A DNA stretch of 44,314 nucleotides from an uncultured Pelagibacteraceae bacterium. GTDB lineage: Bacteria; Pseudomonadota; Alphaproteobacteria; Pelagibacterales; Pelagibacteraceae. The notes under the pieces are model-generated. The model made no database searches. It was given only the letters and a program-made list of their open reading frames with translations, and had not been told where the DNA came from. The stretch spans positions 1 to 44,314 of the forward strand of contig CACGON010000008.1 in assembly GCA_902574695.1 (NCBI GenBank), written 5' to 3'. A program made the position numbers and the translations under genes. Shown here in pieces: positions 36,163 to 44,314 of the stretch (position 1 is its first letter; the number at the start of each line of letters is the position of its first letter).

Positions 36163-36986
36163 GATGCGATTATAGGTGGATAGTTTATTGTTACATCATT
36201 TATCCATTCATTAATTTTTTTAATTCTGTTTTCCGCAGATGGATGAGTACTCATAAATTCTGGTGGCGCTTTACCTTTGTTTGCTTCTTTTAATCTTTCC
36301 CAAATTTTAGTTGTTTCACGAATATCATATCCAGATAATGAAGAAAATATTAAACCTAGGTAATCAGCTTCACTTTCTTGTTTTCTACTAAAAGGATTCA
36401 TTATACCAAGTTGCGCTAACATTCCTACAGTATCCATTCCTGTTGTTCTATTTACTTGACTTAATTTGCCTCCAGTTAAAATATCAGTTATTTGAACTGT
36501 GGTATTTAAAATAACTCCTCTACTAGCCCTTTCAATTGAATGTTTTGCAACGGCGTGTGCAATCTCGTGTCCCATAACAGCAGCTAGACCATTTTTATTT
36601 TTTGTGACCTCAAGAATACCAGTATATACAGCAATTTTACCACCGGGCATACACCATGCATTTTTAACTTTTTTATTATCAATTAAAATATATTCCCATT
36701 GAAAATTTGTAGTAGGATCGTTCAATTGTGATTGATAAAAATATTTACTAATAGAATCCTCCATTTTCATTCCAATATTTTTAATCATTGATAAATCTTT
36801 CCCACTTTTGATGAGTTTTTCCTTTTCTTTAATTTTTTCGTAAATTTGCGCAGCTTGAGCATTTAATTTAGCTTCAGGGATAATGCTAAGTTGTTTTCTG
36901 TCAGTAATTGGAACAGATGTACAAGAATTCAACATAAGTCCACCACATGTACAACCCAAATAATGTATAAATTTTCTTCTATTCAT
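36159..36986 (-). CDS. M48-family zinc metalloprotease lipoprotein
   Basis: Periplasmic, membrane-anchored protease expected to act in envelope quality control (LoiP/YcaL-like). The N terminus reads MNRRKFIHYLG, a twin-arginine-like start, then a short hydrophobic stretch to Cys22; the following CTSVPITDRKQL pattern is typical of this lipoprotein family, though Asn at -2 makes the lipobox imperfect. The zinc motif is HEIAH (His140, Glu141, His144), with third ligand Glu204 in QESEADYLG and the conserved STHPSAENRI near the end. The length of 275 residues fits. It is monocistronic, divergent from the DUF502 gene. Confidence 0.91.
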   Translation of the reverse strand: MNRRKFIHYLGCTCGGLMLNSCTSVPITDRKQLSIIPEAKLNAQAAQIYEKIKEKEKLIKSGKDLSMIKNIGMKMEDSISKYFYQSQLNDPTTNFQWEYILIDNKKVKNAWCMPGGKIAVYTGILEVTKNKNGLAAVMGHEIAHAVAKHSIERASRGVILNTTVQITDILTGGKLSQVNRTTGMDTVGMLAQLGIMNPFSRKQESEADYLGLIFSSLSGYDIRETTKIWERLKEANKGKAPPEFMSTHPSAENRIKKINEWINDVTINYPPIIAS

Positions 36987-37023
36987 ATTATAAATTTATT
37001 ATAATAATATAGTTATAAGATTC

Positions 37024-37098
37024 ATGAACTTAAACAATAAAATTTTAGTATTTTTATTTATATTAGCTATAAGTTTTGTTATTTACTCAAGTTATTAA
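37024..37098 (+). CDS. Possible 24-residue single-helix membrane peptide
   Basis: A short frame from ATG 37024 to TAA 37098: a polar N terminus (MNLNNK), then one strongly hydrophobic helix (ILVFLFILAISFVIY) and SSY. It ends five bases before the DUF502 ATG, as for a leader or coupled small membrane protein. There is no clear ribosome binding site, and hydrophobic frames arise easily in T-rich DNA, so this is tentative. Confidence 0.3.
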   Translation: MNLNNKILVFLFILAISFVIYSSY

Positions 37099-37103
37099 AT
37101 TTT

Positions 37104-37721
37104 ATGTCAAATATTAAAAAAAAAAGAAAATTCTTTGGATCCTTAATAAGAAATTACTTTTTTACAGGTGTTGTAGTACTTATACCAATTGGTATAACGC
37201 TTTATTTAACAAAATTCCTTATACAAGTATCATCAAAAATAATTCCTGATGAAATTAATCCTAACAACTACCTACCATTTTCTATTCCAGGTTTGGAAAT
37301 TTTATTATCAGTTTTATTTATAACTTTTGTGGGCGGTCTCTCTTATTCTTTTATAGGAAAAAAAATACTTCAGTTTATAAATGATTTACTGAGAAAAATT
37401 CCAATTTTAAGAACTATTTATTCAGCTATCACACAAATGACTGAAACTTTTACAAAAAAAGAGGACAGTAAAAAAAGTGTAGTTCTTGTTGAGTATCCAA
37501 GAAAAGGTACATGGGCCGTTGGTTTTGCAACCAAAAAAAACGATACTGAGATAGCTAAGAAAACTGAAAAAAAATTAATTAATGTTTTTTTACCAACAAC
37601 ACCAAATCCTACAAGTGGTTTTTTATTAATGTTTCCTGAAGAAGATGTTGTTTATTTAGATATGTCTTTTGAAGAAGCTTCTAAATTTATAGTTTCGGCT
37701 GGAACCTCAAAACCCAGCTAA
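37104..37721 (+). CDS. DUF502 family membrane protein
   Basis: The 205 residues have two membrane helices (about 16-38 and 58-82), with family motifs RNYFFTGVVVLIPIGITLYL, the segment RKIPILRTIYSAITQMTETF, VVLVEYPRKGTWAVGFAT and FLPTTPNPTSGFLLMFPEEDV. The family is widespread in bacteria and plants (COV-type proteins) without an established biochemical role. In alphaproteobacteria it commonly sits beside recG, as here; the two are convergent and share CTAA at 37718-37721. Confidence 0.9.
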   Translation: MSNIKKKRKFFGSLIRNYFFTGVVVLIPIGITLYLTKFLIQVSSKIIPDEINPNNYLPFSIPGLEILLSVLFITFVGGLSYSFIGKKILQFINDLLRKIPILRTIYSAITQMTETFTKKEDSKKSVVLVEYPRKGTWAVGFATKKNDTEIAKKTEKKLINVFLPTTPNPTSGFLLMFPEEDVVYLDMSFEEASKFIVSAGTSKPS

Positions 37722-39769
37722 ACAATTTCTTTAAGAATATCTGCTTGATCATGTAATTTTAATAAAGATTGGTATCTTTCAGTATTTATTTTATTTTTCT
37801 CAATATTTTTAATTTCTTTTTCTGCTAGATCAAAAAGATCTTTATTAATAATAGGATCTGCAAGATTAAAATTTTTTATTCCACTTTGCTTAAAACCAAG
37901 TACATCACCAAATCCTCTTAATTTCATATCTTCTTCTGATATCAAAAAACCATCATTTGTCTCTTTTAATATTTTTATTCTTTTTCTAGCATTCTGACTA
38001 AGGTTTGATTTGAATACTAATATACATGTACCTTGCTTAGTTCCTCTACCAACTCTTCCTCTTAGTTGATGAAGTTGTGATAATCCAAATTTATTGGCAT
38101 TTTCTATTACTATTAAATTTGCATTTGGGAAATCGATACCTACTTCAATTACTGTAGTTGAAACTAGTATCTTAAATTGTTGTTTCATAAAACTATATAG
38201 TATTCTCTCTTTTTCTTGATCAGTCAATTTTCCATGTATAAGCTCAACTTTACCAGGAAATATTTTTTTTAAATAATTAAATTTATTTATTGCAGAAGTT
38301 TGATCTACTTTCTTTGACTCTTCAATTAATGGACATATCCAAAATACTTGATTATTTAAGCTAATTTCATTTTTCACAAATTTAATAATATCTGAAATTT
38401 TTTCATCTAACTTACTATATGTTATAACTGGCAGTCTATTTTTTGGTTTTTGTTTAATTAAGGAAATATCCATATCACCATACACAGACATTACTAATGT
38501 CCTTGGTATAGGTGTTGCAGACATTAACAAAATATCACAATTTTTACCCCCTTTATCTGAAAGCATTTTTCTTTGCTTAACTCCAAATTTATGTTGTTCA
38601 TCTATAATGATGTACCCTAACTTTTTAAATTCAATTTTTTTTTGAAATAAAGCATGTGTACCGAAAACAATATTACAACTGTTATTCTTTAAGGACTGAT
38701 TTATTGTTTTTTTATCTTTCATTTCTGTACTTCCTGTTAGTAAATTAATATTAATTTTTTTAGGAAAAATTTTTTTAGCAAGAAAATAATGTTGTTTGGC
38801 TAGAATTTCTGTAGGAGCCATAAGGCAAACTTGATAACCAGACTCTATTACGTTAATTGCTGAAATTAATGCTACAATTGTTTTGCCACTACCTACGTCT
38901 CCTTGAAGTAGTCTAAACATTTTTTCTCTATTTTTAAGATCATTGTTAATTTCTTTTAGTGCCTTGGTTTGATCGGTCGTTAAATCAAAACTACATTTTT
39001 TTTTTATTTCATCCTCAAATAAATTATTAAAAATTTTTTTATCCTTTTTAATTTTTTTTATTTTCTTTCTTATTTCAGATGATATCAGCATCGACGAAAA
39101 AATTTCATCAAACGCTAATCTTTTGTAGTAGTAGGTATCTTTTTTTTCATCAGTTGAGGAGTCATGCAATTTAATTATTGCATCGCGCCACCTTATATTA
39201 TTAAAATAACTCATCACTTCTGTACTATGCCATTCTTCAAGATTGGGGATTTTTTGCAGTACTTCAGCTATTATTTTGTTATAAATTTTGTTGGATATTC
39301 CCTCTGATAGTGAATATTTATTATGTTTTTTTAATACAAGAGTTTCATCTATTGATACATGAGATGGATTTGTAATCTGATATTTGTTTTTATAAAAACT
39401 AACTTTTCCACTAATTATTATTGTTTTATTTAATGGTAATATTTTTTTAATGTATCCTTCATAGCTGTTAAAAAAAATACATTCGATTGTACCAGTATCG
39501 TCCAAACAATAGACTTTATTTGGTAAGTTTCTTTTTCTTGGAAAGTTATATTTAATAACTTTTACCTTTATTGTTTGTAATTTTCCTATGTGAAGATTTT
39601 TTATATAAACTATTTTTGATAAATCATCATAAGAATAAGGCAATCTCCATAATAAATCTTGTACGGTAAATATTTTCTTTTTGTTTAATATTAAAGAAGT
39701 TTTATTACCAACACCTTTAATATTTGAAATTTTTTTAAATAAATATTTAAAATTATTTATATTATCCAT
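37718..39769 (-). CDS. recG: ATP-dependent DNA helicase RecG
   Basis: Remodels stalled replication forks and branched DNA. The N-terminal wedge/OB domain is about residues 50-150; the helicase core starts around 270 with Walker A in LLQGDVGSGKT (near 290), then IIDEQHKFGVKQR, LLMSATPIPRT, VSTTVIEVGIDFPNANL and QLHQLRGRVGRG. The C-terminal EDMKLRGFGDVLGFKQSG is RecG-specific. The 683 residues are normal. It is divergent from sdhE over 24 bases. Confidence 0.97.
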   Translation of the reverse strand: MDNINNFKYLFKKISNIKGVGNKTSLILNKKKIFTVQDLLWRLPYSYDDLSKIVYIKNLHIGKLQTIKVKVIKYNFPRKRNLPNKVYCLDDTGTIECIFFNSYEGYIKKILPLNKTIIISGKVSFYKNKYQITNPSHVSIDETLVLKKHNKYSLSEGISNKIYNKIIAEVLQKIPNLEEWHSTEVMSYFNNIRWRDAIIKLHDSSTDEKKDTYYYKRLAFDEIFSSMLISSEIRKKIKKIKKDKKIFNNLFEDEIKKKCSFDLTTDQTKALKEINNDLKNREKMFRLLQGDVGSGKTIVALISAINVIESGYQVCLMAPTEILAKQHYFLAKKIFPKKININLLTGSTEMKDKKTINQSLKNNSCNIVFGTHALFQKKIEFKKLGYIIIDEQHKFGVKQRKMLSDKGGKNCDILLMSATPIPRTLVMSVYGDMDISLIKQKPKNRLPVITYSKLDEKISDIIKFVKNEISLNNQVFWICPLIEESKKVDQTSAINKFNYLKKIFPGKVELIHGKLTDQEKERILYSFMKQQFKILVSTTVIEVGIDFPNANLIVIENANKFGLSQLHQLRGRVGRGTKQGTCILVFKSNLSQNARKRIKILKETNDGFLISEEDMKLRGFGDVLGFKQSGIKNFNLADPIINKDLFDLAEKEIKNIEKNKINTERYQSLLKLHDQADILKEIV

Positions 39770-39793
39770 TATAAACTATATATATTATCCTTT

Positions 39794-40051
39794 ATGAAAA
39801 TTAATATAGCAGATTTAAAAAAAAAAATAATTTATCGAGCTAATTACAGAGGCACAAAAGAGATGGATATTTTACTTAGTACATTTGTTAATAAAATAAT
39901 AGAAAATCTGAGTGAGGAAAAACTAATTGAATTGTTGGAATTTTTAAAAAATGATGATGACACATTATATAAACTTAACCAGAAAATATCTATTCCAGAT
40001 AATTTACAAAGTAACGATATTTTTAAAATGTTTGTTGATCATAAACCATAA
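39794..40051 (+). CDS. sdhE: Succinate dehydrogenase assembly factor 2 (flavinylation factor)
   Basis: Small protein that helps attach FAD to succinate dehydrogenase. The 85 residues have the signature YRGTKEMD (18-25; family RGxxExD), then a helical bundle and a C-terminal tail. Divergence from recG is a recurring alphaproteobacterial layout. The ATG lies 24 bases from the recG start. It is followed four bases later by the tRNA-Ser on the opposite strand. Confidence 0.9.
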   Translation: MKINIADLKKKIIYRANYRGTKEMDILLSTFVNKIIENLSEEKLIELLEFLKNDDDTLYKLNQKISIPDNLQSNDIFKMFVDHKP

Positions 40052-40055
40052 ATAA

Positions 40056-40145
40056 TGGCGGAGAGACTGGGATTCGAACCCAGGAAAGAGTTGCCCCTTT
40101 GCCGGTTTTCAAGACCGGTGCTTTCAACCGCTCAGCCATCTCTCC
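40056..40145 (-). tRNA. tRNA-Ser (anticodon TGA)
   Basis: A 90-base class II tRNA. Acceptor arms GGAGAGA (from 40145 down) and TCTCTCC pair fully, with discriminator G and encoded CCA at 40058-40056. The anticodon stem CCGGT/ACCGG frames the loop CTTGAAA, with TGA at 40111-40109. A long variable arm follows, as required for SerS recognition, then the T arm CTGGG-TTCGAAT-CCCAG. Confidence 0.97.
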
Positions 40146-40154
40146 TATGAAAGT

Positions 40155-40182
40155 CTTTTACGATTATTAATATATATTTCAA
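40155..40182 (-). promoter_or_regulatory. Candidate promoter of tRNA-Ser
   Basis: On the minus strand TTGAAA (40182-40177), a 16-base spacer and TAAAAG (40160-40155) end nine bases before the first tRNA base. The layout, including spacer length, mirrors the candidate tRNA-Lys promoter. Confidence 0.55.
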
Positions 40183-40211
40183 GAACAAAATAGTTTAATT
40201 CAATTAATATT

Positions 40212-41096
40212 GTGCCAAAAAATAATAATTTTAATAAAGGTATTTTTCTAACAGCAGCTGGATCTTTTTGGTGGGGATTGATAGGTGTAATTTATTTCAA
40301 ATATATAGCTTTTGCAGGTCATATTGAGGTTGTTATTCATAGAAGTTTATGGACAACCACAATGCTTATTCTTACAACTATTTTTTTTTCTAAAAAAGAT
40401 AAGTTATTTAAAGTATTAAAAAATAAAAAAAATCTACTTGTTCTTTTTTTTTCAGGTATTTTAATTTTCACAAATTGGGCAGTTTGGATTTATGCTGTCA
40501 CCACAGATCGTGTTATTGATGCAAGTTTTGGTTATTTCATAATGCCAATAATAAGTATTTTTTTAGGCTTCTTTTTTTTTAAAGAAAAATTAAGTATCAA
40601 AGGAAAAATATCAATCTCTATTGTTATATCTGCAATTTTATTTTTAGTAATTTCAGACTATCAATCTTTACCATGGGTTGGGTTAATTGTTGCATTGAGC
40701 TGGAGTTTTTATAATCTTCTTAGAAAAAAAATCAGTGTTGAGACTGATATTGGTCTTTTAGTTGAAAGTTTATTTATACTTCCCGCAATCTTAATTGCAT
40801 TTTATTTTTTAGTACAAAATAACTTAAATCATTTTGACATATCAAATCCAAGACTAATGTTTATATTTATGTTGGCAGGACCAATGACCGTTATACCTCT
40901 ATATCTATATGTACGGGGAGTTGAATTATGTGGCCTTGGTCCAACTGGAATGATTTTTTATATAACACCAACGTTACAATTTCTACTAGGATATTTTCTA
41001 TATAATGAGCCGCTAAATATGCTGAAGTTAATTAGTTTTATTTTTATTTGGATTGCTGTATTTATTTATTTAAAGGACCTTTATGAAAATAATTAA
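40212..41096 (+). CDS. rarD: RarD family transporter (EamA superfamily)
   Basis: An inner-membrane protein of 294 residues with about ten helices. RarD-type features are GIFLTAAGSFWWGLIGVIYFKYI near the start, HRSLWTTTMLIL, NWAVWIYAVTTDRVIDASFGYFIMPII, and GPMTVIPLYLYVRGVELCGLGPTGMIFYITPTLQFLLGYFLYNEPL. The family was linked by name to chloramphenicol resistance, but substrates are largely unknown and probably metabolites. It has a GTG start, as no ATG fits. It overlaps the next gene by 14 bases. Confidence 0.9.
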   Translation: MPKNNNFNKGIFLTAAGSFWWGLIGVIYFKYIAFAGHIEVVIHRSLWTTTMLILTTIFFSKKDKLFKVLKNKKNLLVLFFSGILIFTNWAVWIYAVTTDRVIDASFGYFIMPIISIFLGFFFFKEKLSIKGKISISIVISAILFLVISDYQSLPWVGLIVALSWSFYNLLRKKISVETDIGLLVESLFILPAILIAFYFLVQNNLNHFDISNPRLMFIFMLAGPMTVIPLYLYVRGVELCGLGPTGMIFYITPTLQFLLGYFLYNEPLNMLKLISFIFIWIAVFIYLKDLYENN

Positions 41097-42075
41097 ATTA
41101 ATACTAATTTATCTATTGATTAATATCTCTTTTTCTAATGCATCTGAACATAGTTTTAATGAATGGCTCAAAAATTTTAAAAAATACTCATTAAAAAAAG
41201 GTATATCTGAAAACACTTTTAATATAGTTATGAAAGATGCTAAATTTTTACCCAAAGTCATAGAATATGATCGCTATCAACCAGAATTTTATGAAGATAC
41301 AAAAACTTATATTTCTAAAAGATCAGGCAAGAAGAAGGTTCTTTCAGGGATAAATATTTACAAAAAAAATAAAATACTCATAGATAAAGTGGAGCAATCG
41401 TTTGGTGTAGAGAAAGAACTTTTATTGGCTCTTATGGGCATTGAAACTAATTACGGAGCGTATGTAGGTAAAATGGATATAATTTCATCACTAGCAACAC
41501 TAAGCTATGACAAAAGAAGGAGTGATTTTTTTACAAATGAGTTAATCACTGTACTCAATCTTGTTGAGAAAGAAATCATTGATCATAAAATTTTATTCGG
41601 ATCTTGGGCTGGCGCTTTTGGTTTTTTTCAATTTATGCCTTCTACTATTAATAAATATGCCATTGATTTTAACAATAATAATTTGATTGAATTAAAAAAA
41701 AATGATGATGCTTTTGCTTCTGCAGCAAATTATTTAAATAAAATTGGATGGAAAAACAAACAACCATGTTTTGTTCCAATAAATCTTAAAAAAAATATAC
41801 CAGAAAAGTATTTAAATAGCTCAGCACGAAAAATTAAAAATAAAAAAAAGTTAAAGTTTTTCAAAAAATATATTTTGGATAATAATATAAATTTTGATGA
41901 AAATTTAAATGTTGCAATAATTACACCTGATTTAGAAATTGTTGAGAACCCAAATAAATTAAATCCTGCTTTTATTGTTTTTGAAAACTATGAAAAAATA
42001 CTTAAATGGAATAGGTCACTTAGATTCGCCCTTGCGGTATGCACACTAAAAAATAAATTTAAAAATGAAATATAA
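41083..42075 (+). CDS. mltB: Lytic murein transglycosylase, MltB family
   Basis: Cleaves the glycan strand of peptidoglycan in the periplasm. Signal peptide about 1-20 (SNA). The SLT_2 domain covers most of the rest: catalytic Glu121 in LLALMGIETNYG, DKRRSDFFTNELI, and GSWAGAFGFFQFMPSTI, followed by DAFASAANYLNKIGW. The length of 330 residues fits the soluble or periplasmic type; I see no lipobox. It is first of the envelope set mltB, rlpA-like, D,D-carboxypeptidase, overlapping rarD and the following gene. Confidence 0.93.
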   Translation: MKIIKLILIYLLINISFSNASEHSFNEWLKNFKKYSLKKGISENTFNIVMKDAKFLPKVIEYDRYQPEFYEDTKTYISKRSGKKKVLSGINIYKKNKILIDKVEQSFGVEKELLLALMGIETNYGAYVGKMDIISSLATLSYDKRRSDFFTNELITVLNLVEKEIIDHKILFGSWAGAFGFFQFMPSTINKYAIDFNNNNLIELKKNDDAFASAANYLNKIGWKNKQPCFVPINLKKNIPEKYLNSSARKIKNKKKLKFFKKYILDNNINFDENLNVAIITPDLEIVENPNKLNPAFIVFENYEKILKWNRSLRFALAVCTLKNKFKNEI

Positions 42076-42826
42076 TTTTATTTTAATTGGTATATTTCTA
42101 TCATTAATCTCGTGTACAGGTATTAGCAATAAAAAGATATCCTCTAATTTACCTATTTTAGAAAAGTTCAATAATAGTGGTTTTACATTAATTTATGAGA
42201 ATAAACTTTTTCAAAATAAAATAATTAATAAAAAAATTAATGAAAGAGATCTTATTATTTTTCAAAAGAATCTCAAAAAAGGCACCTCTGTTAAAATTAT
42301 AAATCCTTTTAACGGAAAAACTTTAATAGCAAAAGTAGGAAAAAATGCGTCTTATCCAAGTTTTAACAATTCAGTTGTTTCAATTAGAATTGCCCAAGAA
42401 TTAGAAATTGAAAAAAAAGAACCTTATATAATTATAGAAGAGATAAGAGATAATGCTTTATTTATAGCAAAAAAATCCAAAACTTTTGAAGAGGAGAAAA
42501 CAGTTGCAGACAAAGCTCCTGTTGACAGTATAAGCGTAAACGACCTTAACGATAATGCTAACAAGGAAACAAAAACAAAAAAAATAAAAAGAAAGTTTAA
42601 TTACATAATTAAAATTGCAGATTTTTATTATGAAGATACAGCTCTACAAATGTCTAAAAGAATAAAAAAAGAGTTAAATATTAGCAATACAAGTGTAAAC
42701 AAAATCAACGATAATAGATTTAGGGTTTTAATTGGTCCTTATTCTAGTTTAAAGTTATTACAAAAAGCATATAATAGTGTAGAAGAGCTTAATTTTGAAA
42801 ATATTGAATTTATAAAGTATGAATAA
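42065..42826 (+). CDS. RlpA-like lipoprotein with SPOR domain, probably catalytically inactive
   Basis: The 253 residues begin with a lipoprotein signal (LISC, Cys17). Residues about 39-117 align by pattern with the RlpA double-psi beta-barrel: KKGTSVKIINPFNGKTLIAKV corresponds to the family's VRVTNLENGRSVVVRV. The catalytic positions of RlpA are replaced: the Glu of the ANGE segment is gone, the TAAH histidine corresponds to Gln67, and the NDRGP aspartate to Lys93. A Lys/Glu-rich linker leads to a C-terminal SPOR domain (about 178-252; YIIKIADFYYEDTALQMS and FRVLIGPYSSLKL) that binds denuded glycan at the division septum. The identification is strengthened by its position between mltB and the D,D-carboxypeptidase gene, where rlpA lies in alphaproteobacteria. 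Confidence 0.82.
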   Translation: MKYNFILIGIFLSLISCTGISNKKISSNLPILEKFNNSGFTLIYENKLFQNKIINKKINERDLIIFQKNLKKGTSVKIINPFNGKTLIAKVGKNASYPSFNNSVVSIRIAQELEIEKKEPYIIIEEIRDNALFIAKKSKTFEEEKTVADKAPVDSISVNDLNDNANKETKTKKIKRKFNYIIKIADFYYEDTALQMSKRIKKELNISNTSVNKINDNRFRVLIGPYSSLKLLQKAYNSVEELNFENIEFIKYE

Positions 42827-43973
42827 AATTTTTAAATTATTTTGTTTAATTTTGGTGATAACTTTATCATTTAATACAGCTTATACTTTTGACATTAAGG
42901 CTAGAACTGCAATTTTGCAAGATTACAGTAGTGGAAAAATTTTGTTTGAGAAAGAACCTGATAGAGAAATTTACCCCGCTTCAATGACTAAAATTATGAC
43001 ATCCATTATAGCCTTTGAGTTGTTAAAAAATGGTGAATTGAATTTAGATGACACATTTACTGTTTCAGAGAAAGCTTGGAAGCTATCCACTGCTGGATAT
43101 TCATCCATGTTTATAATGGTGGGAGACGAAGTTTCGGTCGAAGATTTGCTTAAGGGTATTATTGTTGCTTCTGGAAATGATGCGTGTATTACACTTGCAG
43201 AAGGAATTGCTGGTACTGAGGAGCAGTTTGCAATTTTAATGACAGAAAAAGCAAAAGAAATCGGTATGTATAATACAAATTTTTCAAACGCATCAGGTAT
43301 TAATGATCCTTACAATTATTCTACAGTTAAAGATATTTTGATTATGTCAAATTACTTGATTAACAATTTCCCCGAATATTATACATATTTTAGTGAAAAA
43401 GAATTTACTTGGGATAGAACCGGGGGAGATCCTATTACACAAGGTAATAGAAACCCACTTTTGTATAAAAATATTGGCGCGGATGGAATTAAGACTGGAT
43501 ACTTAGCGGTAGAAAAATACTCACTAGCTTCATCAATTAAGAAAAATGAAAGGAGATTGATTGCAGTTGCAAGTGGCTTCAATACAAAAGGTGACAGATC
43601 AAGACAATCTATAAAACTCTTAACATGGGGAATAACAAATTTTGATTTAATAAAAATAGTAGATAAAAATAATAAATTAACAGAATTAGATGTCTGGTTA
43701 GGAAAAAGTGATAAAGTAGGTGTGTTTACTAAAGAAAATGTTTTTCAAACTATAAAAAAGGCAAGAAAAAAAAAGCTAGCTGCAGTAGTCGAGTACAATG
43801 GACCAATTGAGGCACCTATTAAAAAAAATGATGAACTAGGAACACTTAAAATTTTTTTTAATAATGAGTTGCAAAATGAGTACAAAGTTTTTGCTATTGA
43901 GGATGTAAAAAAAGTTAATTTATTCAGTAGAATTTTAAAATCAATAAACTATTTAATATGGGGCGATGTTTAA
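42819..43973 (+). CDS. Serine-type D-alanyl-D-alanine carboxypeptidase (penicillin-binding protein 5/6 family)
   Basis: Trims the terminal D-Ala of peptidoglycan stem peptides. Signal peptide about 1-23. The three penicillin-binding motifs are SMTK (Ser55, Lys58), SGN (118-120) and KTG (225-227). A C-terminal beta-rich PBP5_C domain follows (about 275-365), and the final stretch (LFSRILKSINYLIWG) is a likely amphipathic membrane anchor. The 384 residues match DacA/DacC/DacF proteins; the paralogue letter cannot be settled. It overlaps the preceding gene and tmk by 8 bases each. Confidence 0.95.
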   Translation: MNKIFKLFCLILVITLSFNTAYTFDIKARTAILQDYSSGKILFEKEPDREIYPASMTKIMTSIIAFELLKNGELNLDDTFTVSEKAWKLSTAGYSSMFIMVGDEVSVEDLLKGIIVASGNDACITLAEGIAGTEEQFAILMTEKAKEIGMYNTNFSNASGINDPYNYSTVKDILIMSNYLINNFPEYYTYFSEKEFTWDRTGGDPITQGNRNPLLYKNIGADGIKTGYLAVEKYSLASSIKKNERRLIAVASGFNTKGDRSRQSIKLLTWGITNFDLIKIVDKNNKLTELDVWLGKSDKVGVFTKENVFQTIKKARKKKLAAVVEYNGPIEAPIKKNDELGTLKIFFNNELQNEYKVFAIEDVKKVNLFSRILKSINYLIWGDV

Positions 43974-44314
43974 CAAGCCAGTTATTGCTTTTGAAGGTAT
44001 AGAAGGGTCAGGGAAGTCATTTCATATTAAGCAATTATCTAAGTTTCTAAAAAAAAAGAAAATTAAATATATAATTATTAGAGAGCCTGGTGGTTCAAAA
44101 AGTTCAGAGAAAATTAGAAAGTTAATTTTAAATAAAAAATCAAATTTTAATAAACTAACAGATCTACTTCTTTATCTAGCTGCTAGAAATGAAAATTATT
44201 TTAATATTTTAAAAAAAAACTTTAAAAAAAAAGTTATTTTAATCGATAGGTTTACAGATTCAACTATCGCTTATCAACATTATGGCATGGGTGTAAATCT
44301 TAAGTTAATTTATT
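43966..44314 (+). CDS. tmk: Thymidylate kinase (3' end cut off by window)
   Basis: Phosphorylates dTMP to dTDP. The start ATG at 43966 overlaps the preceding stop (ATGTTTAA). The first 116 residues show the P-loop FEGIEGSGKS, REPGGS (dTMP-binding DRx/REPGG block), LLLYLAARNE and LIDRFTDSTIAYQHYG, all thymidylate kinase signatures. The frame is open to the last base of the window, about half of a 200-residue protein. In alphaproteobacteria holB usually follows. Confidence 0.95.
   Translation, partial: MFNKPVIAFEGIEGSGKSFHIKQLSKFLKKKKIKYIIIREPGGSKSSEKIRKLILNKKSNFNKLTDLLLYLAARNENYFNILKKNFKKKVILIDRFTDSTIAYQHYGMGVNLKLIY

Overview
The window is about 44 kb of very AT-rich, tightly packed chromosome from an alphaproteobacterium, almost certainly a SAR11-type organism (Pelagibacterales, Candidatus Pelagibacter or a close relative). 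The support is the strong A/T bias with AGA-rich arginine codons, very short intergenic gaps, many 1-14 nt overlaps between genes, and alphaproteobacterial gene orders (argS-x-nagZ-scpA-scpB-tatABC-serS, yajC-secD-secF, gyrA-coaD-ppi-tgt, recG/sdhE, mltB-rlpA-dac-tmk). I see no phage, insertion sequence, integrase, CRISPR array or rRNA. No stretch longer than 300 bases lacks a gene; the longest gaps are roughly 110-120 bases.

Region 1 (1-10.1 kb): the end of ilvD, a shortened manC, then a complete phosphate-starvation module: phoR, pstS, pstC, pstA, pstB, phoU, phoB. Candidate Pho boxes precede both pstS and pstC, with an intrinsic terminator between these two genes. Region 2 (10.1-13.4 kb): a small membrane protein, then a zinc-uptake module: zur, znuB, znuC on the minus strand and znuA divergent on the plus strand, sharing two tandem Zur-box palindromes. 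Region 3 (13.5-16.7 kb): a DpkA-like Ldh-family reductase, then xthA and erpA on the minus strand and a dGTPase on the plus strand.

Region 4 (16.7-26.4 kb): a long plus-strand run of core genes for translation (argS, serS), peptidoglycan recycling (nagZ), chromosome condensation (scpA, scpB) and protein export (tatABC, yajC-secDF). Region 5 (26.4-35.2 kb): a PuuD-like membrane protein, uvrA divergent from ssb, then gyrA, coaD, a cyclophilin and tgt. Region 6 (35.2-44.3 kb): tRNA-Lys with a glycosyltransferase-like gene just behind it, an M48 metalloprotease lipoprotein, a DUF502 protein, recG, sdhE, tRNA-Ser, rarD, and an envelope operon (mltB, RlpA-like, D,D-carboxypeptidase) running into a truncated tmk.

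Most of the content is ordinary core genome, and I found no convincing new multi-gene system. The points of interest are reductions and regulatory compactness: a Tgt missing two of its four zinc ligands, an RlpA-like protein without the catalytic triad, a ManC without its middle linker domain, a cyclophilin with two plausible starts (exported and cytosolic), a 31-bp palindrome in the uvrA/ssb divergent region, and four convergent gene pairs whose stop codons interlock. Family assignments rest on motif recognition and gene order; no database search was run.
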